Origin: Paenalicyclobacillus mengziensis
GTDB lineage: Bacteria; Bacillota; Bacilli; Alicyclobacillales; Alicyclobacillaceae
Length of the DNA: 64,000 nt
Assembly (NCBI RefSeq): GCF_017298635.1
Contig: NZ_CP071182.1
Coordinates: 4,130,001-4,194,000 of the forward strand
Reading direction: 5' to 3'
The notes under the pieces were generated by a model that saw only the letters and a program-made list of their open reading frames with translations, did not search any database and had not been told where the DNA came from. Below, in pieces: positions 8,109 through 16,903 of the stretch. The stretch's first letter is position 1; each line of letters begins with the position of its first letter. A program made the translations under genes and the position numbers.

Positions 8109-9685
8109 TGTGAGTCACCAGAAGGAGGAGACGGCATCGGAGAACGGTTGCGAACCGAATCAACCGGTTCATAGACCTGTGGGCGCTGGTTCATCGCCCA
8201 CCACGGTGCGCGTATGAACGTATCACGCAGGTCAGGCCATGAAAATGGTGCTAACGGAGCCATGAACGGAACCCCGAACGAGCGCAAAGATAGCATGTGA
8301 ATAACCAGTACAAGGCCAAGTGAAGCGATGCCAAACAAACCCAGAACCGAAGCGGCGATCATAAAGGGATACTGCAGTATACGATTGGCATTGACCAGGT
8401 CCTGTGAAGGAATTGTATAGGACGCAACGCCTGCAGTTGCCACAACAATCACCATTCCGGGCGATACAATATTTGCATTGACAGCTGCGTCCCCAATCAC
8501 CAACGCACCCACGATACTGACAGACTGGCCCACCGCCCGCGGGAGCCGAAGACCTGCTTCTCGCAACGCTTCAAAGGCAGTCTGCATGACAAGGGCTTCA
8601 ACGACAGTTGGAAATGGAATTCCTTCGTGCTGGCTTTCCAGACTAATTAACAACGGAGTTGGAACCAGGTCCTGATTATAAGAGAGCAGAGCAATATACA
8701 GCGAAGGCAACAACAAGGATGCCCAGTACATCACGTGTCGGAGTATGCGCAGTGGAAATGCAATCATGTAGTGGCCGTAATAATCTTCGGACGCGATAAG
8801 TCCGTTAACAAAAATCGAAGGCACCGCAATGACATTGGGAGAACCATTGATGAATATGTAAAGTCGACCTTGTAGTAACCCAGCCACAACTCGGTCGGGC
8901 CGTTCGGTGACCTCGGTTAGGCGAAACGGTGAGCGTGCGGAGTCAGCTATCAGCTCCCGGACCTGATTCGTTGCGATGATACCATCAATATCGATTCTCC
9001 CCAAGCGACTTCGTGCCTCATCCAAATAGCCAGGTTTGACAATGCCGTTGATGTAAACCAAGGCTATCGGCGTCTCCGTGTAGGTTCCCAAGCGCATGAA
9101 CTCCACCTTCAACTTCGATGTTCGAAGCCGTTTGCGAATCAGGGCTATGTTGGTTTGCATGTTCTCAATGAAGGCTTCCTGTGGTCCTTGAATTGCGGGT
9201 TCATTTTGCGACCTCTCAATAGGGCGTTCTGGGTCCCGATTGACATCGACGACCAGTGCTCGCGATTGTCCATCGATAAGAAGCACCATTTTCCCATCTG
9301 CGATTGCCCGATAGACGGCACTTAGTTCCCCAGTCTCGTCTGTTTTTGTAGTCCAAAGCGTGTCTCTCAGGTTATCAACCGTGACAGCCCCCGTGCTGTA
9401 ACGCGTTAACGGACCGATAACACCTCGTTGGGCCATGTCCTCATCCACCAAACCAGCAATAAACACCAGGGTAACTCGTATGCCCTCGACATGGAGATGC
9501 CGATACTGTACGTCTGCACAACTGGCCCACCTGTCTTCAATCAGTGACAGGACCTTTGCGATGTCAGAGGGGAACTCCTTGTCCTCCCCCCGTTCCTGTA
9601 AAAACGGAGTATCGCTTGTCCAGACCCTCACATGCTTTGATGTGGCACCTGCCCTAAAGTTGAGCTCAGTTCGCTTTCGACGCAT
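8105..9685 (-). CDS. Spore germination receptor subunit A, GerA family
   Basis: A subunit of a GerA-type germinant receptor (526 residues; usual 480-550). The soluble N-terminal domain holds the family signature EAFIENMQTNIALIRKRL at about residue 190. The C-terminal half has several membrane helices and the highly conserved block EALVMQTAFEALREAGLRLP followed by GALVIGDAAV. The C-terminal tail is proline- and arginine-rich. The ATG at 9685 has GAGGGG six bases upstream. It is the first gene of the operon, translationally coupled (ATGA) to the broken gerAC. Its own sequence shows no lesion. Confidence 0.93.
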   Translation of the reverse strand: MRRKRTELNFRAGATSKHVRVWTSDTPFLQERGEDKEFPSDIAKVLSLIEDRWASCADVQYRHLHVEGIRVTLVFIAGLVDEDMAQRGVIGPLTRYSTGAVTVDNLRDTLWTTKTDETGELSAVYRAIADGKMVLLIDGQSRALVVDVNRDPERPIERSQNEPAIQGPQEAFIENMQTNIALIRKRLRTSKLKVEFMRLGTYTETPIALVYINGIVKPGYLDEARSRLGRIDIDGIIATNQVRELIADSARSPFRLTEVTERPDRVVAGLLQGRLYIFINGSPNVIAVPSIFVNGLIASEDYYGHYMIAFPLRILRHVMYWASLLLPSLYIALLSYNQDLVPTPLLISLESQHEGIPFPTVVEALVMQTAFEALREAGLRLPRAVGQSVSIVGALVIGDAAVNANIVSPGMVIVVATAGVASYTIPSQDLVNANRILQYPFMIAASVLGLFGIASLGLVLVIHMLSLRSFGVPFMAPLAPFSWPDLRDTFIRAPWWAMNQRPQVYEPVDSVRNRSPMPSPPSGDSQ

Positions 9686-10030
9686 ATAAACCCCTCACTT
9701 TACCACCTAACGAACCACACGCTGCATCTACCGCTTCACTGAAGTATCAACATGAAAAAGACCCTCTATTGACATATTTGTGAAAGTGATTTTGTGTTAG
9801 TCTTTGCCATTTGTCAGACAAAATACAACGCACTCTTCTTCAATGCGTTTCCCCCAATTCGTACGCCGTAAACAGGGAGCAAAAAGGCCATGATACCAAG
9901 AACAAGCGAACTCAACATTACAGATTGTCTCAAGTTCGCGGCGATCTTTGAGTTGCCCGTCCTGCGTCGCCTCCTCTATTTTAGGTCCTTTTACGTGGAG
10001 TTAACCCTCAGACTGCCAGTACATATTGTT
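9686..10030. other. Intergenic region upstream of the ger operon and abrB-like fragment
   Basis: About 345 bp divergent region. It should hold the ger promoter, but I could not identify a convincing sigma-G-type -35/-10 pair. No gene or repeat was recognised. Confidence 0.5.
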
Positions 10031-10269
10031 ATGGATAGTATTGGGCACTTGGATGGGTAGTGATTCCAATTGAGTTGCGTAGAGTATTAGACATCAAAGA
10101 ATCCGATTCGTTAGAAATTTTTACAGATCATGAGCGCATCATTTTATCGAAATATCAGCCTGCCTGTGCATTTTGCGGGGAAGCGAGCGGGACAATTACC
10201 TATAAATCCAAAAAAATTTGTACGCATTGCCTGGTCGAACTATCCCAAGTCAGCACGAACCTCATCTAG
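10031..10269 (+). pseudogene. AbrB-type transition-state regulator, N-terminus damaged
   Basis: From GTG 10060 the frame encodes VIPIELRRVLDIKESDSLEIF and then KYQPACAFCGEAS, a clear AbrB swapped-hairpin core. Intact AbrB proteins begin about 15 residues earlier with a sequence ending in ELGRVV. Here the upstream bases give LGWV in frame and a possible MDSIG start in a different frame at 10031, so a small frameshift or deletion seems to have removed the first strand. The C-terminal half carries two CxxC pairs (CAFC, CTHC), a zinc-ribbon-like tail found in some AbrB paralogues. Translation from the GTG would give a 69-residue protein lacking part of the DNA-binding fold. Confidence 0.6.
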
Positions 10270-10345
10270 AGCGGGCGGCCCGGGTTGCTTGCGTTCTGGG
10301 GCCGCCATCCCCTTTCATAATGAACCACCATGACGTTTTCACCCT

Positions 10346-10906
10346 TTAGTCGTGCGTCAGACTCACGACCCCGCTTGATTTCATGTCTCCTATGAGTGTC
10401 TTTTCAGACTGCAAAGACCGAAAAACTTGTTCCATGGTGTCGGTCAACTTCTTCCTATCCACCGTCACAGATGCCGCCGCTGACAGCATGTTTTTGGACT
10501 GTGAGTCCGGGTACTGAAGTCGGTGCTGCAATTCTGATACCTCTCTCAACAACTGTTGATGGCGTATTTGTAGCCGCTGAAACGTGAGATCAAATTGGGC
10601 AATGAAAGCCAGGACATGCTGCACAGCTTCTCCCGACATCATGAATGGAACTTCACCACCAACTCCCTTTGGCCGTCTTCTTTCGAGTTTTGCGTCTTTG
10701 ATCTGTTTTGCATATCTCTTGCGCAAAACACCGTTCCAACGAAAGCCACAAGCGCCTGCAGTTCGGTCCATCTCCTGTCCTGCAACAGTGAACGCTCGAA
10801 GCTGCGTACTCCCATTGCGAATGTGTGTTAAGACAATCTGTGCAAGTCTTGCATCCTGCGCCGATGTCCACCTATCAGTACGCGGTAAGGTCGATGTGAG
10901 CGACAT
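10346..10906 (-). CDS. rsfA: RsfA-type prespore-specific transcription factor
   Basis: A Myb/SANT-like regulator of the RsfA (YlbO) family, which in Bacillus modulates the forespore sigma-F regulon. The N-terminal block DRWTSAQDARLAQIVLTHIRNG, then TAGACGFRWNGVLRKRY, is the family hallmark. The second half (about residues 100-150) is a predicted coiled coil rich in Gln and Leu. The 186-residue length is normal. The ATG has AAGGAG about ten bases upstream. It is monocistronic. Presence next to ger genes fits a sporulation neighbourhood. Confidence 0.9.
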   Translation of the reverse strand: MSLTSTLPRTDRWTSAQDARLAQIVLTHIRNGSTQLRAFTVAGQEMDRTAGACGFRWNGVLRKRYAKQIKDAKLERRRPKGVGGEVPFMMSGEAVQHVLAFIAQFDLTFQRLQIRHQQLLREVSELQHRLQYPDSQSKNMLSAAASVTVDRKKLTDTMEQVFRSLQSEKTLIGDMKSSGVVSLTHD

Positions 10907-11012
10907 CGTATGTTCATCTCCTTACGAACTAGGAAATTCAAGAACAAGGTTTATTATTTATTATTATTACTTAAAATGGTAAAAATACAGTTGCGGGTTA
11001 TTTTATCAAAAA

Positions 11013-11360
11013 ATGGGCGTGATATTTGTGATTCCACGTCATCTGTCGAACTGGGCCCAGCTCTATAAGGCCGGTCAAAGGAATTGTACGCATGGCTGTA
11101 ATCTGTTTATAGAAATCGCTGGACGACGGTTGTGTATCATTGAGGCTGAAAGGTTGGCAGGGCTGATACTTGAGGCGATTGATCAAGTGTCTAGGCAGGA
11201 CGCCGCTGATTTAGCATTGTCAGGGCTACCTCAGTCAGTCGAAGGAGGTGCAATCATTGTTTCTGAAAATCCCGTGATGTTGTATCCACAACCATACTGT
11301 AGATGTGCCACTGCTACTTCAAGAACGGGATATTTCCCAACATCGGCCAGCGTATGCTAG
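11013..11360 (+). CDS. Doubtful small protein, unknown
   Basis: The middle of the frame (FIEIAGRRLCIIEAERLAGLILEAIDQV) has protein-like composition with a helix-forming segment. However, the first ATG lacks a ribosome site, and the C-terminal 35 residues look like read-through. The true start may be further in. I do not recognise the family. It could be a remnant, given the surrounding decay. Confidence 0.3.
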   Translation: MGVIFVIPRHLSNWAQLYKAGQRNCTHGCNLFIEIAGRRLCIIEAERLAGLILEAIDQVSRQDAADLALSGLPQSVEGGAIIVSENPVMLYPQPYCRCATATSRTGYFPTSASVC

Positions 11361-11401
11361 CCTCCGAAATGGGACAAAATGTAATTGGAGGTGATGTTGC
11401 C

Positions 11402-11620
11402 ATGGTGCTCTTCAGAACTGCCCTTGTACTCACGATTATTGGAGCGCTGAATTGGCTTTCGATCGGACTGTTTCGATATGATTTTGTGTCGGACCTTTTC
11501 GGCGGGTGGGACACTGCAGGTGCCCGAACAATTTTTACATTGGTTGGGATTGCCGGCATTGTGCTCATTTACTATCTGTTTGACCGAAACGCTGTAGAAC
11601 AAAACAACGCATCAAAGTGA
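11402..11620 (+). CDS. DUF378 small membrane protein
   Basis: A 72-residue protein with two membrane helices: FRTALVLTIIGALNWLSIGLF and a second around TIFTLVGIAGIVLIYYLF. The GALNWLxxGLF motif with the following FGG is diagnostic of DUF378 (YuzA-like). GGAGGTGAT lies six bases before the ATG at 11402. Function is unknown; members are often found near sporulation or envelope genes. It stands alone, convergent with the L,D-transpeptidase. Confidence 0.88.
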   Translation: MVLFRTALVLTIIGALNWLSIGLFRYDFVSDLFGGWDTAGARTIFTLVGIAGIVLIYYLFDRNAVEQNNASK

Positions 11621-11785
11621 ATGAACACGAGACACTTGTCGCCAACACAGCTGGTGTCTCGTCATTTGTGTCTGAAATTATCTCTGCTGTTCACCTCTCA
11701 AGAAAATCGACAGTTTCGATAGAACGCACTCTTGTCAAGATGTGCACGCTAACAGAAGAAAGAAAATTTTCAAACCTTGGACCCG

Positions 11786-12442
11786 TCATTCCTCTAACCC
11801 TAACTCATGATAATCATGCAGACTCACCACACCATCTACGGGCAATTGGTTGGACCGTTCAAAGTCCTTTACTGCTTGCTCGGTTAACAGCCCAAAACGA
11901 CCGTCTATCTTACCTCGGTAAAACCCTAAGGATGTCAAACGGGACTGGACCAACCATACATTTACCCCGATGTCTCCAACTGCAAGTCGACGAAAGTGCC
12001 GTAATGGATGCCCAATGACGGTAACGGTAGTTCCCACCTGTATCCAGTCATACAAGTCCTCTACATCCTTGTTGTGCATTCGCACACACCCGTTACTCAT
12101 GTTTTGACCAATGGAAAAAGGTTTATTTGTCCCATGAATCCCGTACGTTCCCCATGGGACATCAAGTCCTATCCACCGAGTTCCAAAGCCACCTCCCCAA
12201 TTTTTCTGTTTGTCACTCACGTGCCATTCGCCGACTGGTGTAGGCGTTTCCGGTTTGCCTACGGCAACTTGATAAATTTTCACAGGAACCCCCATCGAGA
12301 ACACAGTCAAATTGTATTCATCTGTGTCCACGACTACTGAGACGTGTTGAAGGGGACTAGCATATCCCGATGAAGAATCGATGACTGCTGTTAGAGACAA
12401 AGCGATGAGGAAGTGAATGGTGTTACGGGCCGCAGTCTTCAT
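11786..12442 (-). CDS. L,D-transpeptidase (YkuD domain) with C-terminal peptidoglycan-binding domain
   Basis: Exported enzyme that forms or remodels peptidoglycan cross-links; in spore formers such proteins often act on the spore cortex or coat-proximal wall. A signal peptide covers about residues 1-29. The YkuD domain follows, with catalytic HGTN (His about 104) and the SNGCVRMHN active site (Cys about 120). The last 60 residues (GDIGVNVWLVQSRLTSLGFY, IDGRFGLLTEQAV) form a PG_binding_1 repeat. GGAGG precedes two adjacent ATG codons (12445 and 12442); spacing favours the second. The 218-residue length is usual, and the gene looks intact. Confidence 0.93.
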   Translation of the reverse strand: MKTAARNTIHFLIALSLTAVIDSSSGYASPLQHVSVVVDTDEYNLTVFSMGVPVKIYQVAVGKPETPTPVGEWHVSDKQKNWGGGFGTRWIGLDVPWGTYGIHGTNKPFSIGQNMSNGCVRMHNKDVEDLYDWIQVGTTVTVIGHPLRHFRRLAVGDIGVNVWLVQSRLTSLGFYRGKIDGRFGLLTEQAVKDFERSNQLPVDGVVSLHDYHELGLEE

Positions 12443-12637
12443 CATTGTCCTCCAATAACCCGATGAGTTTGGAGGTATCTTGTTACTAAAAACCCATTTT
12501 TATCCTTGTAGATGTTTATGGCACATTTAATTCCTCGCTAAAAGCCCTACTGTGGATACCTGTAATCGCCCGTTTCAATCGTCCGAATACGTTGGGCAAC
12601 GCCCGTGGTAATAGTGTCAAAGGACATTCCCCGCGGC

Positions 12638-13378
12638 TCAAGCATTCACCTGGTATCCAATCCTTTCCAAGAGTTTTGCATTTCCGTATACCGGCGATGG
12701 TCCTAACCCAAGGCTTGCCCATCTCACAGCATTCGCAATTACCTTCTGAACTTGTTCGTTCAGATACGTTGGATGCGTCTCATGACCCGGGCGGAAGTAG
12801 AAAATTTTTCCTCGACCACGATGGAAGGTACAGCCACTGCGAAACACCTCCCCTCCCTTGAACCAAGATACAAATACGAGTTCATCTGGCGTCGGAATAT
12901 CAAAATGTTCCCCATACATTTCTTCGTGTTCGAGATCAATAAATTCACCAATTCCATCCACAATGGGGTGGATTGGGTGCAAAACCCACAATTGTTCATT
13001 TTCACCAGCTTCACGCCACTTTAAATCCGCACGACGTACCCATGAGGCGTTTGAAAACTTTCGAGAAATGCCCCGAATGTAAAACAATCAAGCCCATGCC
13101 ATCCCATACACGGTGAACGACCTTTTCAACGATGGCATCATCCACTTCTTGATGCGCCATATGCCCCCACCAAATCAACACATCGGTAGAATGAAGCACC
13201 TCGTCCGTCAAACCATGCTCCGGTTCATCCAACGTGGCGACGCGCACTACAAACCCGGCTGGTTCAGCGGACCTGCAATTGCCTGATGAATCCCTTCCGG
13301 GTATATGTCGCGGACAGCCTCACTCGTCTGTTCGTGGCGATACTCGTTCCAAACGGTCACACGAATCGATGTACTCAT
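12638..13378 (-). pseudogene. Frameshifted ThuA-like trehalose utilisation protein
   Basis: Three frames of one ThuA-family (glutamine amidotransferase-like) gene. The ATG at 13378 (AAGGAG upstream) opens [18 protein letters not shown] and continues to IAGPL, where the frame breaks. [17 protein letters not shown] to [17 protein letters not shown] follows in a second frame. After one extra base near 13025 the third frame gives [11 protein letters not shown] through FRPGHETHPTY to the stop. Two frameshifts make it a pseudogene, but all other residues are well preserved, so inactivation looks recent. The start overlaps the stop of the upstream oxidoreductase remnant (ATGA), so they formed an operon. 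Confidence 0.85.
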
Positions 13379-13993
13379 TCAGCCCAACTCCTTCGCCGTG
13401 TTTCATCGAAATATATCGCTTTTCCTGTCTTGGCGGACTCGTAGATGGCTTCCAAGATTTCCGTCATGACAAGGGCCTCTTCAGGTTTCACCACTGGTTC
13501 AGTGTCTTCGAGAATAGATTGTATCCATAGTCTCGCTTCTAAATCCGCTGCATCTCTCGGTATTCTCGGAGTAGAAGTCAACGCCTTTTCCATCCAGTTC
13601 AATCGCCTGAGTAAACAATCTGCCTAAGTTTTCTCCATTGATTCGAAGCCCATCTTGCATGTCAGCGCCAGCTTTACTGCCACACAACGTGCACTTTGCT
13701 TCACCCTTCTGAAGGGAATTGAGCGCCCAACTCGACTCGAGTGCCACCATCGCACCGTTTTGCATAACGATAAATCCAAAGGAAGAATCTTCTACTGTGA
13801 ATTTCTCAGGGTTCCAAGGCCCCCAGGCGTTCGCTGCATTCTTCATCTTGCCAAGCTGATGATGGGTCGACCCGAGAACCACTTTTGGTTTGTAGTTGTT
13901 CATCATCCACAAAGTCAAGTCGGGTGCATGTGTACCAATATCAACATCCACCATCACCATGTGTTTGTCCCAATACCCCTGGGCCAAATTCAT
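13375..13993 (-). pseudogene. Truncated, frameshifted Gfo/Idh/MocA-family sugar oxidoreductase
   Basis: The C-terminal two-thirds of an NAD(P)-dependent dehydrogenase are preserved: VDIGTHAPDLTLWMMNN, VLGSTHHQLG, SFGFIVMQNGAMVALESSWALN. A frameshift near 13550 moves the last part (AADLEARLWIQSILED, EEALVMTEILEAIYESAKTGKAIYF) to another frame. The N-terminal Rossmann fold (GxGxxG) is missing because the gene is cut at about 13998, exactly where the adjacent insertion sequence begins. It precedes the thuA remnant as in sugar-catabolism operons. Confidence 0.82.
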
Positions 13994-13997
13994 ATTG

Positions 13998-15890
13998 ATA
14001 GCCTCTCGGCATTGAGATGTTGAAAAATGACATAAGACAGGCCAAATGCCAATTTAACACTGGGAATTGTAGTGTATGATCGTGGTTCTTTGAAAAAAGG
14101 GTATAGGAAAGAAAGCGACGACGGTCCGATTTTTGCAAATAGTCCTCGCTGGGATGGTAGGATAGGGTTAGTCTCAGGCTGACAGGAGCGTCGACCTTAG
14201 GTCGAGATTTGTCTCTTGGTACCAAGCGTCAATATGTTGACACATGGCAATACCGTAGGTGCGAATGGCCCACATCATGGTACTGCGGTGCTTGGCAGCT
14301 TCGAGCTGATAATCCTCTTTTTCTCGCTTGTTACACCGTTCGCAGGTGGTTCTGCGTTTATAGACACTGGCCCATTCGTCGCTGTCACGAGCGACAAATG
14401 GGAACAAGCGAGGATTATCCTTGGTGTATGTATATACACATCTTCCATAAGGTGAGTCGGAACAGGGTGTATCACAGGTCACCTTCCTGTTCTGAATGAG
14501 TGGACAGCGAAACTTGCGGCGACCGCGGGTGTGGTCGTATCCATCATCTTTCATCCTCAGCCCATGGCTACAAATTGGAGTTCCGTCTGCTGAAATGGCA
14601 ATGTCATTTTTGTACTTTCTCTGCCCCGTTGATCGCTGATTGAGGTCAATGAATGGTATGACTTGCTCAGACTGCAGGAATTCATAAATCGGCATCGCGT
14701 CGTGTGCAGAGTCGAGAATCATCTTAGACCATGTATAGTCAGGGAACCGCTGCTTAAACTCGAAAGCACTTACTACCCAGGAAGAGGCGTCGTGGCGAGA
14801 GGCTCGTTGCAGTCGTGGATAGAGTGGCAGGTCATAAGGACTGTCAGCAGCTACTAGCATGTAGAGATGATAGCCAAAGAAGTACCGGCCTCGGTGGCTG
14901 TCCCAGCCAATGTCACAGTCGGGTTGGGAGAACTCACGATGACAGGAGCATTGTTCGATTCCTTGCTCACGGCAAGAGCAAATTCGTTTACTGCGAACTT
15001 GAGCCGCTGTATGCACAGGTGTTCCATCTGCGGCAATGGCAAGGCTGTGAATGTCACCAAGCAATCTAAGTGTGGCAGACACGGAAAGGAACTGCTCCTT
15101 GAATAGGCTGAGTAAAGTATCAAAAGGTTGGTACGCGACAGGCGAACGTTTCTGCAGTTGAGCAATGAGCTTCCCAATTTTGTTGGGCGTGGTAGTTGGA
15201 GCTTTTTCTCCTTGTTTCTTGCCACGCTTAGGCTTCTTGCGTTTGAGTCGTCGCTTGGGGGACGTGTTGGCAGCGGTGGAATTCCACAGCCTTTTGAAGA
15301 ACTCATAGAACGTGCCAACGCCAGGTGTGTGACCATACTCAAATCCGCTGAGGATTGCATAAAGCGGGATTCGACGCAGGTCGTTAACCCAACGGGAAAT
15401 GGAGGTCTGGCCGACCTCAAGCATGAGCAGGTATGAACGCAACAGTCGAGCAGGGTCGAAGGCCATGGGGCCACGGGATGAGTAGGTCTGTTTCAGGATG
15501 TTGAACGTACCTGAGAGATCTGTAATCCAAAACTTCGTGACAAGAGGCCAGTCATGTGCAACGAAGAGAAGGGTGCCATCGGCGTAGTGAAGACGCAGTT
15601 GCTGTTGAACAAAGGATTGGTACTCCTGATGGGACTGAATACAAGGTAACATAACGCGACCCCGTTTCGATGAGAGATAGAGCGGTTAGGCCCTTCTCGG
15701 CGATTGTTGGGGTGCTTTCAAAAAGTCAAGTCCTTTTATGATGATTTCACTAACTAGTCACGGCTCACAAACTGTAATCCTGTTTTGGATATTTGTTACA
15801 AGTGTGACCAAGCGGAAAGTTGGAGGGAATTAACAAAACCCCACGGCCAAAAACCTTGAGTAATCAATAAGGTTCAAATGCCGAGAGGCT
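13998..15890 (-). mobile_element. Candidate insertion sequence bounded by 14-16-bp inverted repeats
   Basis: The sequence AATGCCGAGAGGCTAT at 15877-15892 recurs in inverted orientation at 13998-14013, enclosing one transposase gene with about 160-225 bp margins. ATATTG occurs on both outer sides (13992-13997 and 15891-15896) and may be a 6-bp target duplication. The left side cuts the Gfo/Idh/MocA gene and the right side cuts an IS4-type transposase. Family assignment is open (possibly ISNCY-like). Confidence 0.6.
14174..15652 (-). CDS. DDE-type transposase, family uncertain
   Basis: 492 residues with a DUF772-like N-terminal region (FDPARLLRSYLLMLEVGQTS, ISGFEYGHTPGVGTFYEF-type residues). 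A lysine/arginine-rich linker at about 130-155 (KRRLKRKKPKRGKKQ) follows. The putative catalytic core has IAADGTPVHT, then KMILDSAHDAMPIYEF and FIDLNQR. Several Cys clusters (CSCREQGIEQCSC; CERCNKREK) suggest zinc-ribbon insertions. No frameshift is present, so it may be functional. No ribosome site is obvious before the ATG, common for transposases. It is unlike the IS1182-type enzyme at 3.3 kb except for the shared N-terminal fold. Confidence 0.8.
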   Translation of the reverse strand: MLPCIQSHQEYQSFVQQQLRLHYADGTLLFVAHDWPLVTKFWITDLSGTFNILKQTYSSRGPMAFDPARLLRSYLLMLEVGQTSISRWVNDLRRIPLYAILSGFEYGHTPGVGTFYEFFKRLWNSTAANTSPKRRLKRKKPKRGKKQGEKAPTTTPNKIGKLIAQLQKRSPVAYQPFDTLLSLFKEQFLSVSATLRLLGDIHSLAIAADGTPVHTAAQVRSKRICSCREQGIEQCSCHREFSQPDCDIGWDSHRGRYFFGYHLYMLVAADSPYDLPLYPRLQRASRHDASSWVVSAFEFKQRFPDYTWSKMILDSAHDAMPIYEFLQSEQVIPFIDLNQRSTGQRKYKNDIAISADGTPICSHGLRMKDDGYDHTRGRRKFRCPLIQNRKVTCDTPCSDSPYGRCVYTYTKDNPRLFPFVARDSDEWASVYKRRTTCERCNKREKEDYQLEAAKHRSTMMWAIRTYGIAMCQHIDAWYQETNLDLRSTLLSA

Positions 15891-15893
15891 ATA

Positions 15894-16175
15894 TTGGACA
15901 GTGAGGGGAATTTGGTTCTTATCCTCACGAACGACCTTACCCTCAGCGCGGTCGAGGTTTCCGATTTGTACAGGAAACGCTGGCAAATCGAGCTGTTCCT
16001 CAAATGGGTGAAGCAGCATTTGAAGGTGAAAAACCTGTACGGGAAAAGCGAGAACGCAGTCTTTAACCAGTTACGCACTGCACTCATCGCGTTTTGCCTA
16101 CTGTTGCTGCTCCAGCTCAGAGTGAAATACAGCGGAAGGTTTGACGCTGCAACAGTACGTCAATGGAGACATTGA
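15894..16175 (+). pseudogene. C-terminal fragment of an IS4-family transposase
   Basis: The frame begins at the edge of the neighbouring IS and reads NLVLILTNDLTLSAVEVSDL, then YRKRWQIELFLKWVKQHLKV, the Y-(2)-R-(3)-E-(6)-K signature of IS4 transposases. It continues to the NQLRTALIAFCLLLLLQL helix and then degenerates. The N-terminal two-thirds are absent. It was probably truncated before or by insertion of the adjacent element. Confidence 0.85.
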
Positions 16176-16903
16176 ACACTTAGATGCTTTGGAGTACGAC
16201 CCAGTCTAAATAATCCAAAATGTGGAACGCGGGCTATCTTTCTCAGAGGGTATTGTCCTTTTGGACCTTTGACCGCCAATGAAAATGATCGAATATTAAA
16301 ACTATACTCGGTTGCGTAGCACTTGACATTTGGGTACCCGTTTAATGCAACGCTAGTGGTTGAACAGGAAAGATTCGACGAGGACCAATCCGGTATTTGA
16401 AGAGTGTCAGTTCGATGTCTTTGATTTGGTCGCACTGGTGTTTACAGTCCTTGGCGAGTAAGCACGTGATGAAACGACACTGACTGAGAACGATTTATCA
16501 TTCAAACAGTGACAGGCATCTCCTGAAACTTGTGCCCCTCGTTACCGCAATAGACTCCTTCCCAAACAATCGTCGAGAATACTTAGATTTAGGACATGGT
16601 ATATCAAAAGAATGGCACCTGGAAACCAGCGGAGTCGATGGCGACTTTAGCAGGGCGGCCCAACACCAGAGCGAGCCATCAGTCACAAGGCCACGCCGAA
16701 TGTGGCGCAGCCTTTTGACTGATGTCTTCGCGTTCCGTGTTAAAGAAGTGGTTGAACAGTCAGTCAGACGCCCCCCCTGCCATATGCCTGGGCTTCAACG
16801 CGAATCTGCTTTCCCATCTCACCGGGCGTCAGTGTCAGATGGCTGTACAGCGAAATACAATACAGTACATGCATGACCTGCGCCTGTGTAGAGGGGGAGA
16901 AGA
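16176..16903. other. Non-coding or decayed stretch
   Basis: About 730 bp with only weak, interrupted frames. Short protein-like pieces occur on the minus strand (for example a stretch ending MGKQIRVEAQAYGRGG near 16770) but nothing assignable. Probably mobile-element debris. Confidence 0.5.

Noticed and set aside
11617..12018. Plus-strand open frame of 133 codons
   Set aside because: It lies largely antisense to the L,D-transpeptidase, has no ribosome site and shows no family motif.
16532..16876. Plus-strand frame of 114 codons
   Set aside because: Composition is not protein-like, there is no ribosome site, and it lies in mobile-element debris.
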